Source of the DNA: Pseudomonas californiensis
GTDB taxonomy: Bacteria > Pseudomonadota > Gammaproteobacteria > Pseudomonadales > Pseudomonadaceae
Length of the DNA: 64,000 bases
NCBI RefSeq assembly: GCF_021147775.1
Contig: NZ_JAGTPK010000015.1
Location: 62,001-126,000 of the forward strand
Direction of reading: 5' to 3'
Numbering within the stretch: the first letter of the stretch is position 1; each line of letters opens with the position of its first letter. Shown piece after piece: positions 16,876 through 25,909 of the stretch. The translations under genes and the position numbers were made by a program. The notes beneath the pieces were generated by a model. The model had not been told where the DNA came from. It did no database searches and saw nothing but the letters and a program-made list of their open reading frames with translations.

Positions 16876-18387
16876 ATGGATACTTTCAGCTACCTGGGCC
16901 ACGGATTCGGCGTGGCCCTGACGCCTTACAACCTGATAACCGCACTGTCCGGCACCTTGATCGGCACCATCGTCGGCCTGCTGCCGGGGCTTGGGCCAAT
17001 CAACGGCGTCGCACTGTTGATACCGATTGCCTTCGCATTGGGGCTGCCGCCGGAATCAGCGCTGATTCTGCTCGCGGCCGTTTACCTGGGGTGCGAATAC
17101 GGCGGCCGTATCAGCTCGATTCTGCTCAACATTCCGGGCGAAGCTTCGACCGTGATGACCACGCTCGACGGCTACCCGATGGCTCGCAAGGGCCTGGCTG
17201 GTGTAGCGCTGTCGCTTTCGGCCTGGAGCTCGTTCATCGGCGCCTTCATCGCTACCTGCGGCATGGTGCTGTTCGCCCCGCTGCTTGCGAAATGGGCAAT
17301 TGCCTTCGGCCCGGCGGAATACTTCGTGTTGATGGTGTTCGCCATCGTCTGCCTGGGCGGCATGGCCGGTGACAAACCCCTCAAGACGTTTATTGCCGCG
17401 CTGATCGGCCTATTCCTGTCAGCCGTCGGTATCGACGCCAACAGTGGTGTGTATCGCTTCACTGGCGACAACATCCATCTCACCGACGGCATTCAGTTCG
17501 TGGTGCTGGTACTGGGCCTGTTCTCCATCAGCGAAATTCTTTTGCTGCTGGAAAAAACCCACCGAGGGCAGGAAGCGGTCAAAGCCACCGGACGCATGAT
17601 GTTCAACTTCAAGGAAGCGGCGGCGGTGTTTGCGGTCAACATTCGCTGCGGCCTGATGGGCTTCATTCTCGGCGTACTGCCAGGGGCCGGCGCGACACTG
17701 GCCAGTGCTGTCGCTTACATGACCGAGAAACGTATTGCAGGCCCCAAAGGCACGTTCGGCCAAGGAGACATGCGCGGCCTCGCAGCGCCGGAAACCGCTA
17801 TCGGCGCAACCGCCTGCGGCGCTCTGGTACCAATGCTGACTCTGGGCGTTCCGGGCTCTGGCACCACTGCCGTGATGATCGGCGCCTTGTCGCTGTACAA
17901 CATCACCCCTGGGCCAATGCTGTTCCAACAGCAACCGGATCTGGTATGGGGTCTGATCGCATCGTTGTTCATCGCCAACATCATGCTGGTGATCCTCAAC
18001 ATTCCGATGATCCGCATCTTTACCCGCATCCTGGCCGTGCCGAACTGGGCGCTGGTACCGGTGATCGCAATCATCACCGGGATCGGTGTCTACGCCGTAC
18101 ATGCCACAACCTTCGATCTGTTCCTGATGGTCGGCATCGGCATCTTCGGTTACATCCTCCGCAAGCTGGACTTCCCGCTGTCGCCGATCCTGCTGGGCTT
18201 CATTCTCGGCGGTCTGATGGAGCAGAATCTGCGTCGTGCGCTGTCCATCTCCAATGGCGAGCTAGGGATCCTATGGTCCAGCCCGATCACTCTGGGTGTC
18301 TGGGTGCTCACCATTTTCATGCTGTTGTTCCCGGTGATCCGCATCTGGCGCAAGCGTGCCAAACGGCATACCGCCGCCAATGCCTGA
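16876..18387 (+). CDS. tctA: Tripartite tricarboxylate transporter large permease
   Basis: A 503-residue TctA permease with about twelve membrane segments. Diagnostic motifs are GLLPGLGPINGVALLIP near residue 33, GGRISSILLNIPGEAS near 75, and the second half repeats FILGVLPGAGATLAS and MLTLGVPGSGTTAVMIG. It uses an ion gradient to import the substrate delivered by TctC. Its stop codon overlaps the next gene by 8 nt. Confidence 0.95.
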   Translation: MDTFSYLGHGFGVALTPYNLITALSGTLIGTIVGLLPGLGPINGVALLIPIAFALGLPPESALILLAAVYLGCEYGGRISSILLNIPGEASTVMTTLDGYPMARKGLAGVALSLSAWSSFIGAFIATCGMVLFAPLLAKWAIAFGPAEYFVLMVFAIVCLGGMAGDKPLKTFIAALIGLFLSAVGIDANSGVYRFTGDNIHLTDGIQFVVLVLGLFSISEILLLLEKTHRGQEAVKATGRMMFNFKEAAAVFAVNIRCGLMGFILGVLPGAGATLASAVAYMTEKRIAGPKGTFGQGDMRGLAAPETAIGATACGALVPMLTLGVPGSGTTAVMIGALSLYNITPGPMLFQQQPDLVWGLIASLFIANIMLVILNIPMIRIFTRILAVPNWALVPVIAIITGIGVYAVHATTFDLFLMVGIGIFGYILRKLDFPLSPILLGFILGGLMEQNLRRALSISNGELGILWSSPITLGVWVLTIFMLLFPVIRIWRKRAKRHTAANA

Positions 18388-19414
18388 TTCATCTCTGCGC
18401 AGTTGGTGGGCGACGCCGCTGGTCGGCCTGCTTGGCGGTTACCTCGCCAGCCAGGTCGGCTGGCCTTTACCGTGGATGGTCGGCTCGCTGCTGGCCATCA
18501 TTCTTGTACGCTGCCTGACACCCTGGCAGCTGGCGCAGATTCCCGGTGGCCGCAAATGCGGCCAATTGATCATCGGGATCGGCATCGGCCTACATTTCAC
18601 ACCCGTCGTGATTGAACAGGTACTGGCGCATTTCGGTCTGATTTTCTTCGGTGCGCTGGTCACCAGCCTGTCGTGTCTGGTCGGTGTCTGGCTGATGCTG
18701 CGCACCGGCGAAGATCGCCCTACTGCCTTTTTTTCCAGCATGCCGGGTGGCTCCGGCGAAATGGTCAATCTGGGTGCACGCAACGGCGCCACGCTCAGCA
18801 GCGTTGCAGCCGCGCAAAGCCTGCGGGTGCTCGCAGTGGTCCTGTGCGTACCGGCCATCTTCAAATACCTGCTGGGTGACGGCGCGCCCGCCCTGCACGC
18901 AACCAGCGTCGATTGGCGCTGGCTGGCGTTTCTGCTGCCGGTAGGCGCAGCGCTGGCCTGGCTGTGGCAACGACTCAAGCAACCCAACCCGTGGTTGTTT
19001 GGGCCATTGCTGCTCAGCGCGGTGGTCAGCGTGGTCTGGGACCTGAGAATCGGCTTGCCCAACGGTGCCAGCCAGTTGGGCCAGTTGCTGATCGGCAGCG
19101 GGCTGGGTTGTCATTTCAATCGGGAGTTCTTTCGCAGGGCCCCGTCTTTTCTCGCCCGCACCTTGCTGGGCACTGCGCTGACGATGCTGATCGCCGCCCT
19201 CGCCGCCCTTGGCCTGAGCGCCCTCACCCATCTCGACGTGCGCTCGCTGACGCTGGGCATGATGCCCGGCGGTATTGCCGAGATGAGCCTGACCGCCGAA
19301 GTGCTGCAATTGTCTGTCCCGCTGGTCACAGCCATGCAGGTCATGCGCCTGCTGTTCGTGCTGTTTCTCGCAGAACCGCTGTTTCGACGCTGGAACAGAA
19401 AGCCTGCAGGCTGA
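18380..19414 (+). CDS. AbrB family membrane protein
   Basis: A 344-residue polytopic membrane protein of the AbrB family (two related halves). The repeated motif FFSSMPGGSGEMVNLGARNG (first half) and MMPGGIAEMSLTAEVLQL (second half) is characteristic. Members were once annotated as ammonia monooxygenase; the function is not established, and regulatory or transport roles have been proposed. The start overlaps tctA by 8 nt, which couples it translationally to the transporter and suggests a related role. The ATG at 18380 is chosen over an upstream in-frame ATG. Confidence 0.82.
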   Translation: MPDSSLRSWWATPLVGLLGGYLASQVGWPLPWMVGSLLAIILVRCLTPWQLAQIPGGRKCGQLIIGIGIGLHFTPVVIEQVLAHFGLIFFGALVTSLSCLVGVWLMLRTGEDRPTAFFSSMPGGSGEMVNLGARNGATLSSVAAAQSLRVLAVVLCVPAIFKYLLGDGAPALHATSVDWRWLAFLLPVGAALAWLWQRLKQPNPWLFGPLLLSAVVSVVWDLRIGLPNGASQLGQLLIGSGLGCHFNREFFRRAPSFLARTLLGTALTMLIAALAALGLSALTHLDVRSLTLGMMPGGIAEMSLTAEVLQLSVPLVTAMQVMRLLFVLFLAEPLFRRWNRKPAG

Positions 19415-19421
19415 GCTTCGA

Positions 19422-20114
19422 TCAGATGTTGGGCAGCCGCCAGTCAATCGGGGCGATTCCGTTCTGCTCCAGATACTTGTTGGCCCGTCCAAAATGCCCG
19501 TTGCCCAGGAAGCCTTTATAAGCCGACAGCGGCGAGGGATGAACGGACGTCAGAACCAGATGCTTGGTGGCATCGACCAGCTTCTGCTTGCTCTGTGCAT
19601 GCGCGCCCCACAGCAGAAACACCAGGTGCGGCTGATGCTCACTGACCACCTGAATGATTCGGTCCGTAAAATGCTGCCAACCCTTGCCCGCATGGGAGGC
19701 TGCATTGGCACGCTCTACTGTAAGGGTGGTATTAAGCAGCAGGACGCCTTGATCGGCCCATGATTGCAGGCAACCGTGGCCGGGAATGTCGATATTCAGA
19801 TCGCGCTTGAGCTCTTTATAGATATTGACCAGCGAAGGCGGCGTCGGCACGCCCGGCTGTACCGAGAAGCACAGACCATGAGCCTGGTTCGGGCCGTGAT
19901 ACGGGTCCTGCCCAAGAATCACCACCTTGACGTTATCCAGCGGCGTCGAGTTGAGCGCATTGAATATCAACGGGCCCGGCGGGTAGATCTCTTTGTGGGC
20001 GGCGTGTTCCTGGCGCAGGAATTCACGCAACTGATTCATGTAAGGCTTTTCGAACTCGTCACGCAGCGCTTCTTTCCAGCTGGGCTCAAGTTTGATGCGG
20101 TCGTCAGTGGTCAT
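19422..20114 (-). CDS. ung: Uracil-DNA glycosylase
   Basis: A 230-residue family-1 UDG that removes uracil from DNA. The catalytic motif GQDPYHG has D70 as the general base. The downstream LLWGAHAQSKQ and HPSPLSAYKGFLG motifs carry the Leu-loop and catalytic His. The ATG at 20114 is preferred to the in-frame TTG just upstream. It converges with the AbrB-family gene, with 7 nt between stop codons. Confidence 0.97.
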   Translation of the reverse strand: MTTDDRIKLEPSWKEALRDEFEKPYMNQLREFLRQEHAAHKEIYPPGPLIFNALNSTPLDNVKVVILGQDPYHGPNQAHGLCFSVQPGVPTPPSLVNIYKELKRDLNIDIPGHGCLQSWADQGVLLLNTTLTVERANAASHAGKGWQHFTDRIIQVVSEHQPHLVFLLWGAHAQSKQKLVDATKHLVLTSVHPSPLSAYKGFLGNGHFGRANKYLEQNGIAPIDWRLPNI

Positions 20115-20285
20115 GATCAAATCCGTAAAAACAATGCGCGGACACTAGGAAAGCTCGTCCGCAAAGTCAAATGTACGACGCTGTCACGCGTCCTTTCCTA
20201 CACTCAGCCTCAGACATCCCTTTGCAACTTAATTGTGCACCGCGCAGACCAACGTTATCTGCAGTGCACGCAAGAGAGGGCCACG

Positions 20286-21398
20286 ATGAATCTGCAATTC
20301 GAAGAACTCCACGCGCAGGGCGGCGCCCGCATTGGCATCGCAACACTGGATGCAGAACAGTCACTGAATGCATTGTCGCTGCCGATGATCACGGCGCTTT
20401 CCGAACAGTTGGAAGCCTGGGCCAGCAACCCGCAGATCGTATGCGTGCTGCTGCGCGGCAATGGACCCAAAGCCTTCTGTGCCGGCGGTGATGTGCGCAC
20501 CCTGGTGGAAGCCTGTCGCACATCCCCGGGCACCGTACCGCCGCTCGCCGCGCAGTTCTTCGGCGCGGAGTACCGTCTGGATTATCGACTCCACACCTAC
20601 CCCAAACCGCTGATCTGCTGGGGCCACGGCTATGTGCTGGGTGGCGGCATGGGGCTGTTGCAGGGCGCGAGTATTCGCATCGTTACACCGAGCAGCCGTC
20701 TGGCCATGCCGGAAATAAGCATCGGTCTGTACCCTGACGTAGGGGCCAGCTGGTTCCTGTCCCGCCTGCCCGGCAAGCTCGGCTTGTTTCTGGGTTTGAC
20801 CGGTTCGCACATCAACGGGCGAGATGCACTTGACCTGGACCTCGCCGACCGCTGTCTGCTCGACGAACAGCAGGAAGACCTGATTGAAGGGCTGCTGCAG
20901 CTCAACTGGCAGGAACAGACAGACATTCAGCTCAACAGCCTGCTCAAGGCCTTGCAACACGAAGCGCTCGGTCAGTTGCCGGACGCGCAGTGGCTGCCGC
21001 GCAGGCCGCAGATTGACGCCTTGCTGGACGTGGGCAATCTGGCCTGTGCCTGGAACGCTCTCGTTCATCTGCAGCATCAGGACGATGCCCTGCTGGCGCG
21101 AGGGGCGAAAAATCTCGCCCAGGGTTGCCCGGTGACGGCACATCTGGTGTGGGAACAGATCCATCGGGCACGCCATCTTTCGCTGGCCGAGGTGTTTCAG
21201 ATGGAATACACCATCAGCCTCAACTGCTGTCGCCACCCTGAGTTCACCGAAGGCGTTCGCGCGCGCCTGATCGACAAGGATCAGACGCCGCACTGGCATT
21301 GGCAGGACGTCACCAAGGTACCGCGTGCCGTCATCGAGGCACATTTCGAGAAAGTCTGGGAAGGGCGGCACCCGCTGGCAGATCTGTCGGAATATTGA
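20286..21398 (+). CDS. Enoyl-CoA hydratase/isomerase family protein (3-hydroxyisobutyryl-CoA hydrolase-like)
   Basis: A 370-residue crotonase-fold protein. The oxyanion-hole motifs are GNGPKAFCAGGDVRTLVE and GHGYVLGGGMGLLQGASIRI. The MPEISIGLYPDVGASWFLSR segment and the extended C-terminal half are typical of 3-hydroxyisobutyryl-CoA hydrolases of valine breakdown rather than short enoyl-CoA hydratases. The open frame extends 170 codons upstream antisense to ung; the ATG at 20286 with GAGAGGG before it is the true start. Confidence 0.85.
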   Translation: MNLQFEELHAQGGARIGIATLDAEQSLNALSLPMITALSEQLEAWASNPQIVCVLLRGNGPKAFCAGGDVRTLVEACRTSPGTVPPLAAQFFGAEYRLDYRLHTYPKPLICWGHGYVLGGGMGLLQGASIRIVTPSSRLAMPEISIGLYPDVGASWFLSRLPGKLGLFLGLTGSHINGRDALDLDLADRCLLDEQQEDLIEGLLQLNWQEQTDIQLNSLLKALQHEALGQLPDAQWLPRRPQIDALLDVGNLACAWNALVHLQHQDDALLARGAKNLAQGCPVTAHLVWEQIHRARHLSLAEVFQMEYTISLNCCRHPEFTEGVRARLIDKDQTPHWHWQDVTKVPRAVIEAHFEKVWEGRHPLADLSEY

Positions 21399-21417
21399 TT
21401 CAGGGGCCAAAACAAGT

Positions 21418-21442
21418 GCTCCGCCAGAAGGCGGAGCGGTTT
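21418..21442 (+). terminator. Terminator of the enoyl-CoA hydratase-family gene
   Basis: A perfect 8-bp stem (21418-21425 with 21430-21437) with loop AGAA is followed by GGTTTT, 20 nt after the stop codon. The T-tract is short; it may also serve the convergent lipoprotein gene. Confidence 0.7.
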
Positions 21443-21489
21443 TGATCAGGTCTGTTCAACGATCCAGCTCAGCGATAAACCGCAAAGGT

Positions 21490-21924
21490 TCAACGGTGAC
21501 CACCGCGGCCGTCGCCACGCCCATGGTCACGTCCGCCTCTGTCGCCGCGGTCGCCCCGGCCTCCGTGGTCATCCCAGCCACGGTTTCCACGACCTCGGTA
21601 GCCGTCGTTGCCGCGCGGGCCGTCACCTCTCCATCCATAGCCGGGCGGACGACCCGGCTGGTAGTAACGCGGCACCGGTGGCGGCGCGTAATAGCGCGGT
21701 GCGGGTGTGTAATAGCGCGGTTGATTGTAATAGCGTTGTTGAGGCGCTACGTAGATGCGCCGTTCCTGATAGTAGGTAGAGCGGTAACCATTGTCATAAG
21801 CGTAACCGCCACCCACCACTGTAGTGGGCTGCGTGTACACATCGGATTCGTAGTAACCAGGGCCTCCGTAGCAACCAGCAAGGAAAAGGGTCAGCAAAAC
21901 GATAAGCAAGGGTCTTCGATACAT
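21490..21924 (-). CDS. Lipoprotein with Tyr/Pro-rich and Gly/Arg-rich low-complexity tail
   Basis: A 144-residue predicted lipoprotein with lipobox LAGC (Cys18). After it come a Tyr-rich stretch (YYNQPRYYTPAPRYYAPPP, about residues 64-85) and a C-terminal tail dominated by Gly, Arg and Asp (from about residue 95, with many RGD/RGG-like triplets). The start at 21924 is preceded by GGGAGG. The function is unknown; the composition suggests an intrinsically disordered envelope protein that may bind polyanions. Confidence 0.7.
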   Translation of the reverse strand: MYRRPLLIVLLTLFLAGCYGGPGYYESDVYTQPTTVVGGGYAYDNGYRSTYYQERRIYVAPQQRYYNQPRYYTPAPRYYAPPPVPRYYQPGRPPGYGWRGDGPRGNDGYRGRGNRGWDDHGGRGDRGDRGGRDHGRGDGRGGHR

Positions 21925-22315
21925 GGCGGCCTCCCGGACCGCGATTGGGCACAAACCAGCGACGCTGGTCGGCGTCCACCAAGCGGTTGGCGGACGAAAG
22001 ATCAGACAGCGAAAAGGCCTTCTAGTGCCTGAGTTCCCGACGGCTCCCAGAATGGCGATTGAAGCAAATACTGCTCAAAATCCTTTGCGATCAAGGCACA
22101 TCGTCACATTTCCGTTTTTTACAAAGATGCTACAAAACATTTCCTCAAGCGCTTCATGGCGGTGCGAGGCTGCACCAGCAAGAGGCAACGTAACGGCAGT
22201 AAATCAGCCGAGAATGACCTGCGAGCCTTCAATCACAAAGCTTCTGCCGAGTTGGCACAACTCTCGCTTAGTTCTCTTCGTGCAGGAGTCAACACAGGTT
22301 CGCGGCACCACAATT
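21925..22315. other. Intergenic region before the guanidine riboswitch
   Basis: About 390 nt without a supportable gene. It must hold the lipoprotein promoter (minus) and the guanidine-operon promoter (plus), but I see no convincing -35/-10 pair. Short open frames here look accidental. Confidence 0.6.
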
Positions 22316-22420
22316 TGCAATAGCCGACTAGGGTTCCGGCTTGCCGAAAGGCAAGTGGCTGGTCCGAGAGTTGGCGACCTCCAGTAGAGGTTACACGGCG
22401 GGAAAAAAGCCCGGGAGACA
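22316..22420 (+). ncRNA. Guanidine-I riboswitch (ykkC RNA)
   Basis: All conserved blocks of the ykkC class are present in order: CTAGGGTTCCG (22328), GGTCCGAGAG (22361), ACACGGCGGGA (22393) and AAAAGCCCGGGAGA (22405). The aptamer ends 60 nt before the first gene of a guanidine-degradation operon, matching its known ligand. No U-tract terminator follows. A short hairpin (22422-22436) and a CTCC that could pair with the GGAG of the binding-protein gene suggest translational control, which is inferred. The outer limits are approximate. Confidence 0.95.
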
Positions 22421-22480
22421 GGACACCAGTGGTGTCACGTTGCTCCTCGCCGCCCTATTTTCTACTGGAGATTTCTCGAC

Positions 22481-23554
22481 ATGCACAAGCAAAAGTCTCG
22501 TTTCCTCAGCCTGCTCGGTGCAGGTCTCCTTGCTGCGTTGAGCTTTTCGGCGCACGCCGCTCCCAAAGATCACTTCAATGTCTGCTGGACCATCTACGCG
22601 GGCTGGATGCCGTGGGAATATGCCGGCACACAGGGCATCGTCGACAAGTGGGCGAAAAAGTACGGCATCAAGATTGATGTGACACAGCTCAACGACTACG
22701 TCGAATCGATCAACCAGTACACCGCTGGCCAGTTCGACGGCTGCACCATGACCAACATGGACGCGCTGACCATCCCGGCAGCGGGAGGCGTGGAAAGCAC
22801 TGCGCTTATCGTCAGCGACTTCTCCAACGGCAACGACGGCATCGTGCTCAAGGGTGAAGGCAAGAAAGTGGCCGACCTCAAAGGCATGGACGTCAATCTA
22901 GTCGAGCTTTCGGTTTCGCACTACCTGCTGGCGCGCGCCCTGGACAGCGTCGGTCTGCGTGAAAAAGACCTGAAGGTCGTCAACACCTCGGATGCCGATA
23001 TTTCTGCTGCCTTCAATACCAGCGACGTCAAGGCGGTTACCACCTGGAACCCCATGCTGGCCGATATCAAAGCCAAGCCTGGCGTGACCGAAGTGTTCAA
23101 CTCCAGCCAGATCCCTGGCGAAATCATGGACATGATGGTCGTCAACACTCAGACCCTCAAAGACAACCCGGCCCTCGGCAAGGCGCTGACCGGCGCGTGG
23201 TTTGAAGTGGTTGCACTGATGAACGCAAAAAATGCCCAGAGCAAGGCCGCGCTGGAGCACATGGCCAAGGCATCCGGTACTGATCTGGCAGGTTTCCAGG
23301 CGCAGTTGAACACCACCAAACTGTTCGCCACACCCAAGGAGGCGCTTGAGTTCGCGACCAGCAAACAGCTCCCGGAAACCCAGCGCAAAGTCGCCGACTT
23401 CTCGTTCGGTCACGGTTTGCTGGGCGAAGGTGCCAAGGACTCCAGCGCTGTCGGCATGACGTTCGCCAATGACGTAACCACCGGCGACAAGGCCAACCTC
23501 AAGCTGCACTTCGACCCCAGCTACGTGCAGATGGCTGCCGACGGCACGCTGTAA
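22481..23554 (+). CDS. ABC transporter substrate-binding protein (guanidine/urea carboxylase-associated)
   Basis: A 357-residue periplasmic binding protein with a clear signal peptide (residues 1-26, ending SAHA). The mature protein has the type-2 SsuA/TauA-like fold (YAGWMPWEYAGTQGIVDKWA; QFDGCTMTNMDALTIPAAGG). Homologues are annotated as urea ABC transporter components next to urea carboxylase. Given the guanidine-I riboswitch just upstream, the ligand is more likely guanidine or a related compound, which is inferred. It is the first gene of the operon. Confidence 0.88.
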   Translation: MHKQKSRFLSLLGAGLLAALSFSAHAAPKDHFNVCWTIYAGWMPWEYAGTQGIVDKWAKKYGIKIDVTQLNDYVESINQYTAGQFDGCTMTNMDALTIPAAGGVESTALIVSDFSNGNDGIVLKGEGKKVADLKGMDVNLVELSVSHYLLARALDSVGLREKDLKVVNTSDADISAAFNTSDVKAVTTWNPMLADIKAKPGVTEVFNSSQIPGEIMDMMVVNTQTLKDNPALGKALTGAWFEVVALMNAKNAQSKAALEHMAKASGTDLAGFQAQLNTTKLFATPKEALEFATSKQLPETQRKVADFSFGHGLLGEGAKDSSAVGMTFANDVTTGDKANLKLHFDPSYVQMAADGTL

Positions 23555-23581
23555 TCCACCGTTCGCACAAAGGTCATTGCC

Positions 23582-24397
23582 ATGCGTTTGATAAACCGCC
23601 ATCCGGACCGCGCAGGTCGCCTGATTCTGGTGCTCCTGCCGTTCGCCCTGTTGCTGTTCGCCTATTTCATGGGCTCAGCGACGCGGCTCGCGGAGAACCC
23701 CAACGACAAATTGCTGCCCAGCGCCGTGCAGATGGCTGATGCAGTCAACCGCATGGCTTTTACCGCCGACACGCGAACCGGGGAATACCTGTTGTGGCAG
23801 GACACCGCGTCAAGCCTTCAACGCCTGGCGATCGGGCTTGGGATCAGCGCGTTACTGGGGCTGTGCCTGGGCATAGCGGCAGGCATCCTGCCGATGTTCG
23901 GTGCACCCTTGTCGCCGTTGCTGACGGTGCTGTCGATGGTGCCGCCGCTGGCCATCCTGCCCATCCTGTTCATTGTTTTCGGCCTGGGCGAGCTGTCGAA
24001 AGTGATGCTGATCGTGATCGGTATCACACCGATCCTTGCCCGGGACCTGGAACAGCGCGCCCGTGAAATTCCGGTCGAGCTGCTGATCAAGGCCCAGACT
24101 CTCGGCGCTTCGACCTGGACGCTGATCCTGCGGGTGATCCTGCCGCAGTTGCTGCCACGCCTGCTGATCGCGCTGCGGCTGGTGCTGGGTTCGGCCTGGC
24201 TGTTTCTGATCGCGGCCGAGGCCATCGCTTCGACCGACGGGCTGGGCTATCGAATTTTTCTGGTGCGCCGTTATCTGGCAATGGACGTGATTCTGCCTTA
24301 CGTGGTCTGGATCACGCTGCTGGCCTGGCTGATGGACTGGGGCCTGAAAGCCCTGACACGCCGTGCGTTCCCCTGGTACGAAGGATCACGAGCATGA
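23582..24397 (+). CDS. ABC transporter permease (guanidine/urea carboxylase-associated)
   Basis: A 271-residue inner-membrane permease with about six membrane segments and the BPD_transp_1 (SsuC-like) EAA region around VELLIKAQTLGASTWTLILR. It overlaps the ATPase gene by 4 nt (ATGA) and pairs with the preceding binding protein. Substrate by context: guanidine. Confidence 0.88.
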   Translation: MRLINRHPDRAGRLILVLLPFALLLFAYFMGSATRLAENPNDKLLPSAVQMADAVNRMAFTADTRTGEYLLWQDTASSLQRLAIGLGISALLGLCLGIAAGILPMFGAPLSPLLTVLSMVPPLAILPILFIVFGLGELSKVMLIVIGITPILARDLEQRAREIPVELLIKAQTLGASTWTLILRVILPQLLPRLLIALRLVLGSAWLFLIAAEAIASTDGLGYRIFLVRRYLAMDVILPYVVWITLLAWLMDWGLKALTRRAFPWYEGSRA

Positions 24398-25176
24398 GCT
24401 TTATCTGCGTGCGCAACGTCTGGCAGCAATACGACGACCAGGTGGTGCTGGAAGGCCTGAATCTGGACGTGGCCGAGGGTGAGTTCTGCACACTGGTCGG
24501 CGCCTCTGGCTGCGGCAAATCGACCTTCCTGCGCCTGCTGCTCGGTCAGGAATCATCCAGCCGAGGTTCTATCACGCTGGACGGTCAGCCGCTCTCGAAC
24601 GAGCCGGATTCCAGCCGCGGTGTGGTTTTCCAGCGTTATTCGGTGTTCCCGCACTTGTCTGTGCTCGACAACGTGGCGCTGGGCCTGGAGCTGCCCCGCT
24701 CGCCCTGGATCGGCCGCCTGTTCGGGCAAGCCAAACGGGACGCCCGCGAGCAGGCAGCGCAGTTGCTGCACAAAGTCGGCCTCGGTCACGCGCTGGACAA
24801 ATACCCGACGCAACTGTCCGGTGGCATGCAACAACGCTTGGCGATTGCTCAGGCGCTGATCATGAAACCCCGCGTGCTGCTGCTCGACGAACCCTTTGGC
24901 GCATTGGACCCCGGTATCCGCAAGGACATGCACAGCCTGCTGCTGGAGCTGTGGCGCGAAACAAAGCTGACCGTTTTCATGGTCACTCACGACCTGTCCG
25001 AAGGCTTCAACCTCGGCACCCGTCTGCTGGTGTTCGACAAAATCCGCCATGACCCGCACGAACCCGGAGCTTATGGCGCGCGCATCACATACGACATCCC
25101 CCTCAACAGCGAACGCCGCGCCGAGCGCGCCGCCCTCGATTCGCTGCAACCGGTTAAAGAGGAACCCGTTCAATGA
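24394..25176 (+). CDS. ABC transporter ATP-binding protein (guanidine/urea carboxylase-associated)
   Basis: A 260-residue ATPase of the nitrate/sulfonate/taurine (SsuB) type. Walker A is GASGCGKST (about residue 37), the signature is LSGGMQQRLAIAQAL, Walker B is VLLLDEPFGALD and the H-loop is VTHDLSEG. It overlaps both the permease and the next DUF1989 gene by 4 nt, so the transporter and first enzyme genes form one coupled unit. Confidence 0.92.
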   Translation: MSFICVRNVWQQYDDQVVLEGLNLDVAEGEFCTLVGASGCGKSTFLRLLLGQESSSRGSITLDGQPLSNEPDSSRGVVFQRYSVFPHLSVLDNVALGLELPRSPWIGRLFGQAKRDAREQAAQLLHKVGLGHALDKYPTQLSGGMQQRLAIAQALIMKPRVLLLDEPFGALDPGIRKDMHSLLLELWRETKLTVFMVTHDLSEGFNLGTRLLVFDKIRHDPHEPGAYGARITYDIPLNSERRAERAALDSLQPVKEEPVQ

Positions 25177-25898
25177 CCGATTCCACCACGCTGTACCCCG
25201 TTTTCGCTGAAGAACTGTTGCCCGGCGGCGCCCACCGCTCGTTCGTCCTCAAGCGTGGCGAACTGTTGCGCCTGACTGACCTGGACGGCAACGCCAACGT
25301 CAGCCTGACCCTGCTTAACGCCCATGAAAAAACCGAGCGTCTGAATTTGCCGGACAGCCTCAAATGCCAACACACCGCCCGGCTCAGTAGCGGCCACTGC
25401 CTGTACTCGGACATGGGCCGCGTACTCGCTGCCATCGTCACCGACACCTGCGGCTGGAGCGACAGCATCGGTGGAGTGCTGAATGCGCAGGAAGTCGCTG
25501 AAAAATACGGACAGGGCCGCTATCAGGAACTGCGCAACGGTTTCTTTCGCAACGGCGTCGACAACCTGATGGTCGAGCTGGGCAAATGGGGCCTGGGCCT
25601 GTCGGACCTGTTGATGACCCTCAACCTGTTCAGCCGGGTCGACGTGGACGACAAGGGCACACTGCATTTTGCTGAGAACAATTCGAAAGCCGGAGACTAC
25701 ATCGAACTCTACGCCCCGATGGACACGCTGGTGGTGCTCACTGCCCTGCAACACCCGATGGACCCCAACCCGCACTACGCCCCGAAACCGCTCAAGTTGA
25801 GCTGGATGAAAGCCGACGCCAGCGTCGCCGAGCATTGCCGCACATCACGCCCGGAAAACGAGCGCGGCTTTATCAACACTGATCGCCTGTTCGCCTGA
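25173..25898 (+). CDS. DUF1989 protein, probable carboxyguanidine deiminase subunit (urea carboxylase-associated protein 2)
   Basis: A 241-residue DUF1989 protein. Conserved features include LKRGELLRLTDLDGNANVS, the metal/active-site Cys region DTCGWSDSIGG and ENNSKAGDYIELYAPMD. Pairs of DUF1989 proteins next to guanidine carboxylase form the heteromeric carboxyguanidine deiminase (CgdAB) that releases ammonia to give allophanate; that is knowledge of the family, and which paralogue is A or B I leave open. It overlaps the ATPase gene by 4 nt. Confidence 0.88.
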   Translation: MTDSTTLYPVFAEELLPGGAHRSFVLKRGELLRLTDLDGNANVSLTLLNAHEKTERLNLPDSLKCQHTARLSSGHCLYSDMGRVLAAIVTDTCGWSDSIGGVLNAQEVAEKYGQGRYQELRNGFFRNGVDNLMVELGKWGLGLSDLLMTLNLFSRVDVDDKGTLHFAENNSKAGDYIELYAPMDTLVVLTALQHPMDPNPHYAPKPLKLSWMKADASVAEHCRTSRPENERGFINTDRLFA

Positions 25899-25909
25899 GG
25901 AGCCCTGTC

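Noticed and set aside
21923..22541. Short ORFs overlapping the guanidine riboswitch
   Set aside because: The stretch is fully explained by the riboswitch and control region; the ORFs lack ribosome-binding sites.
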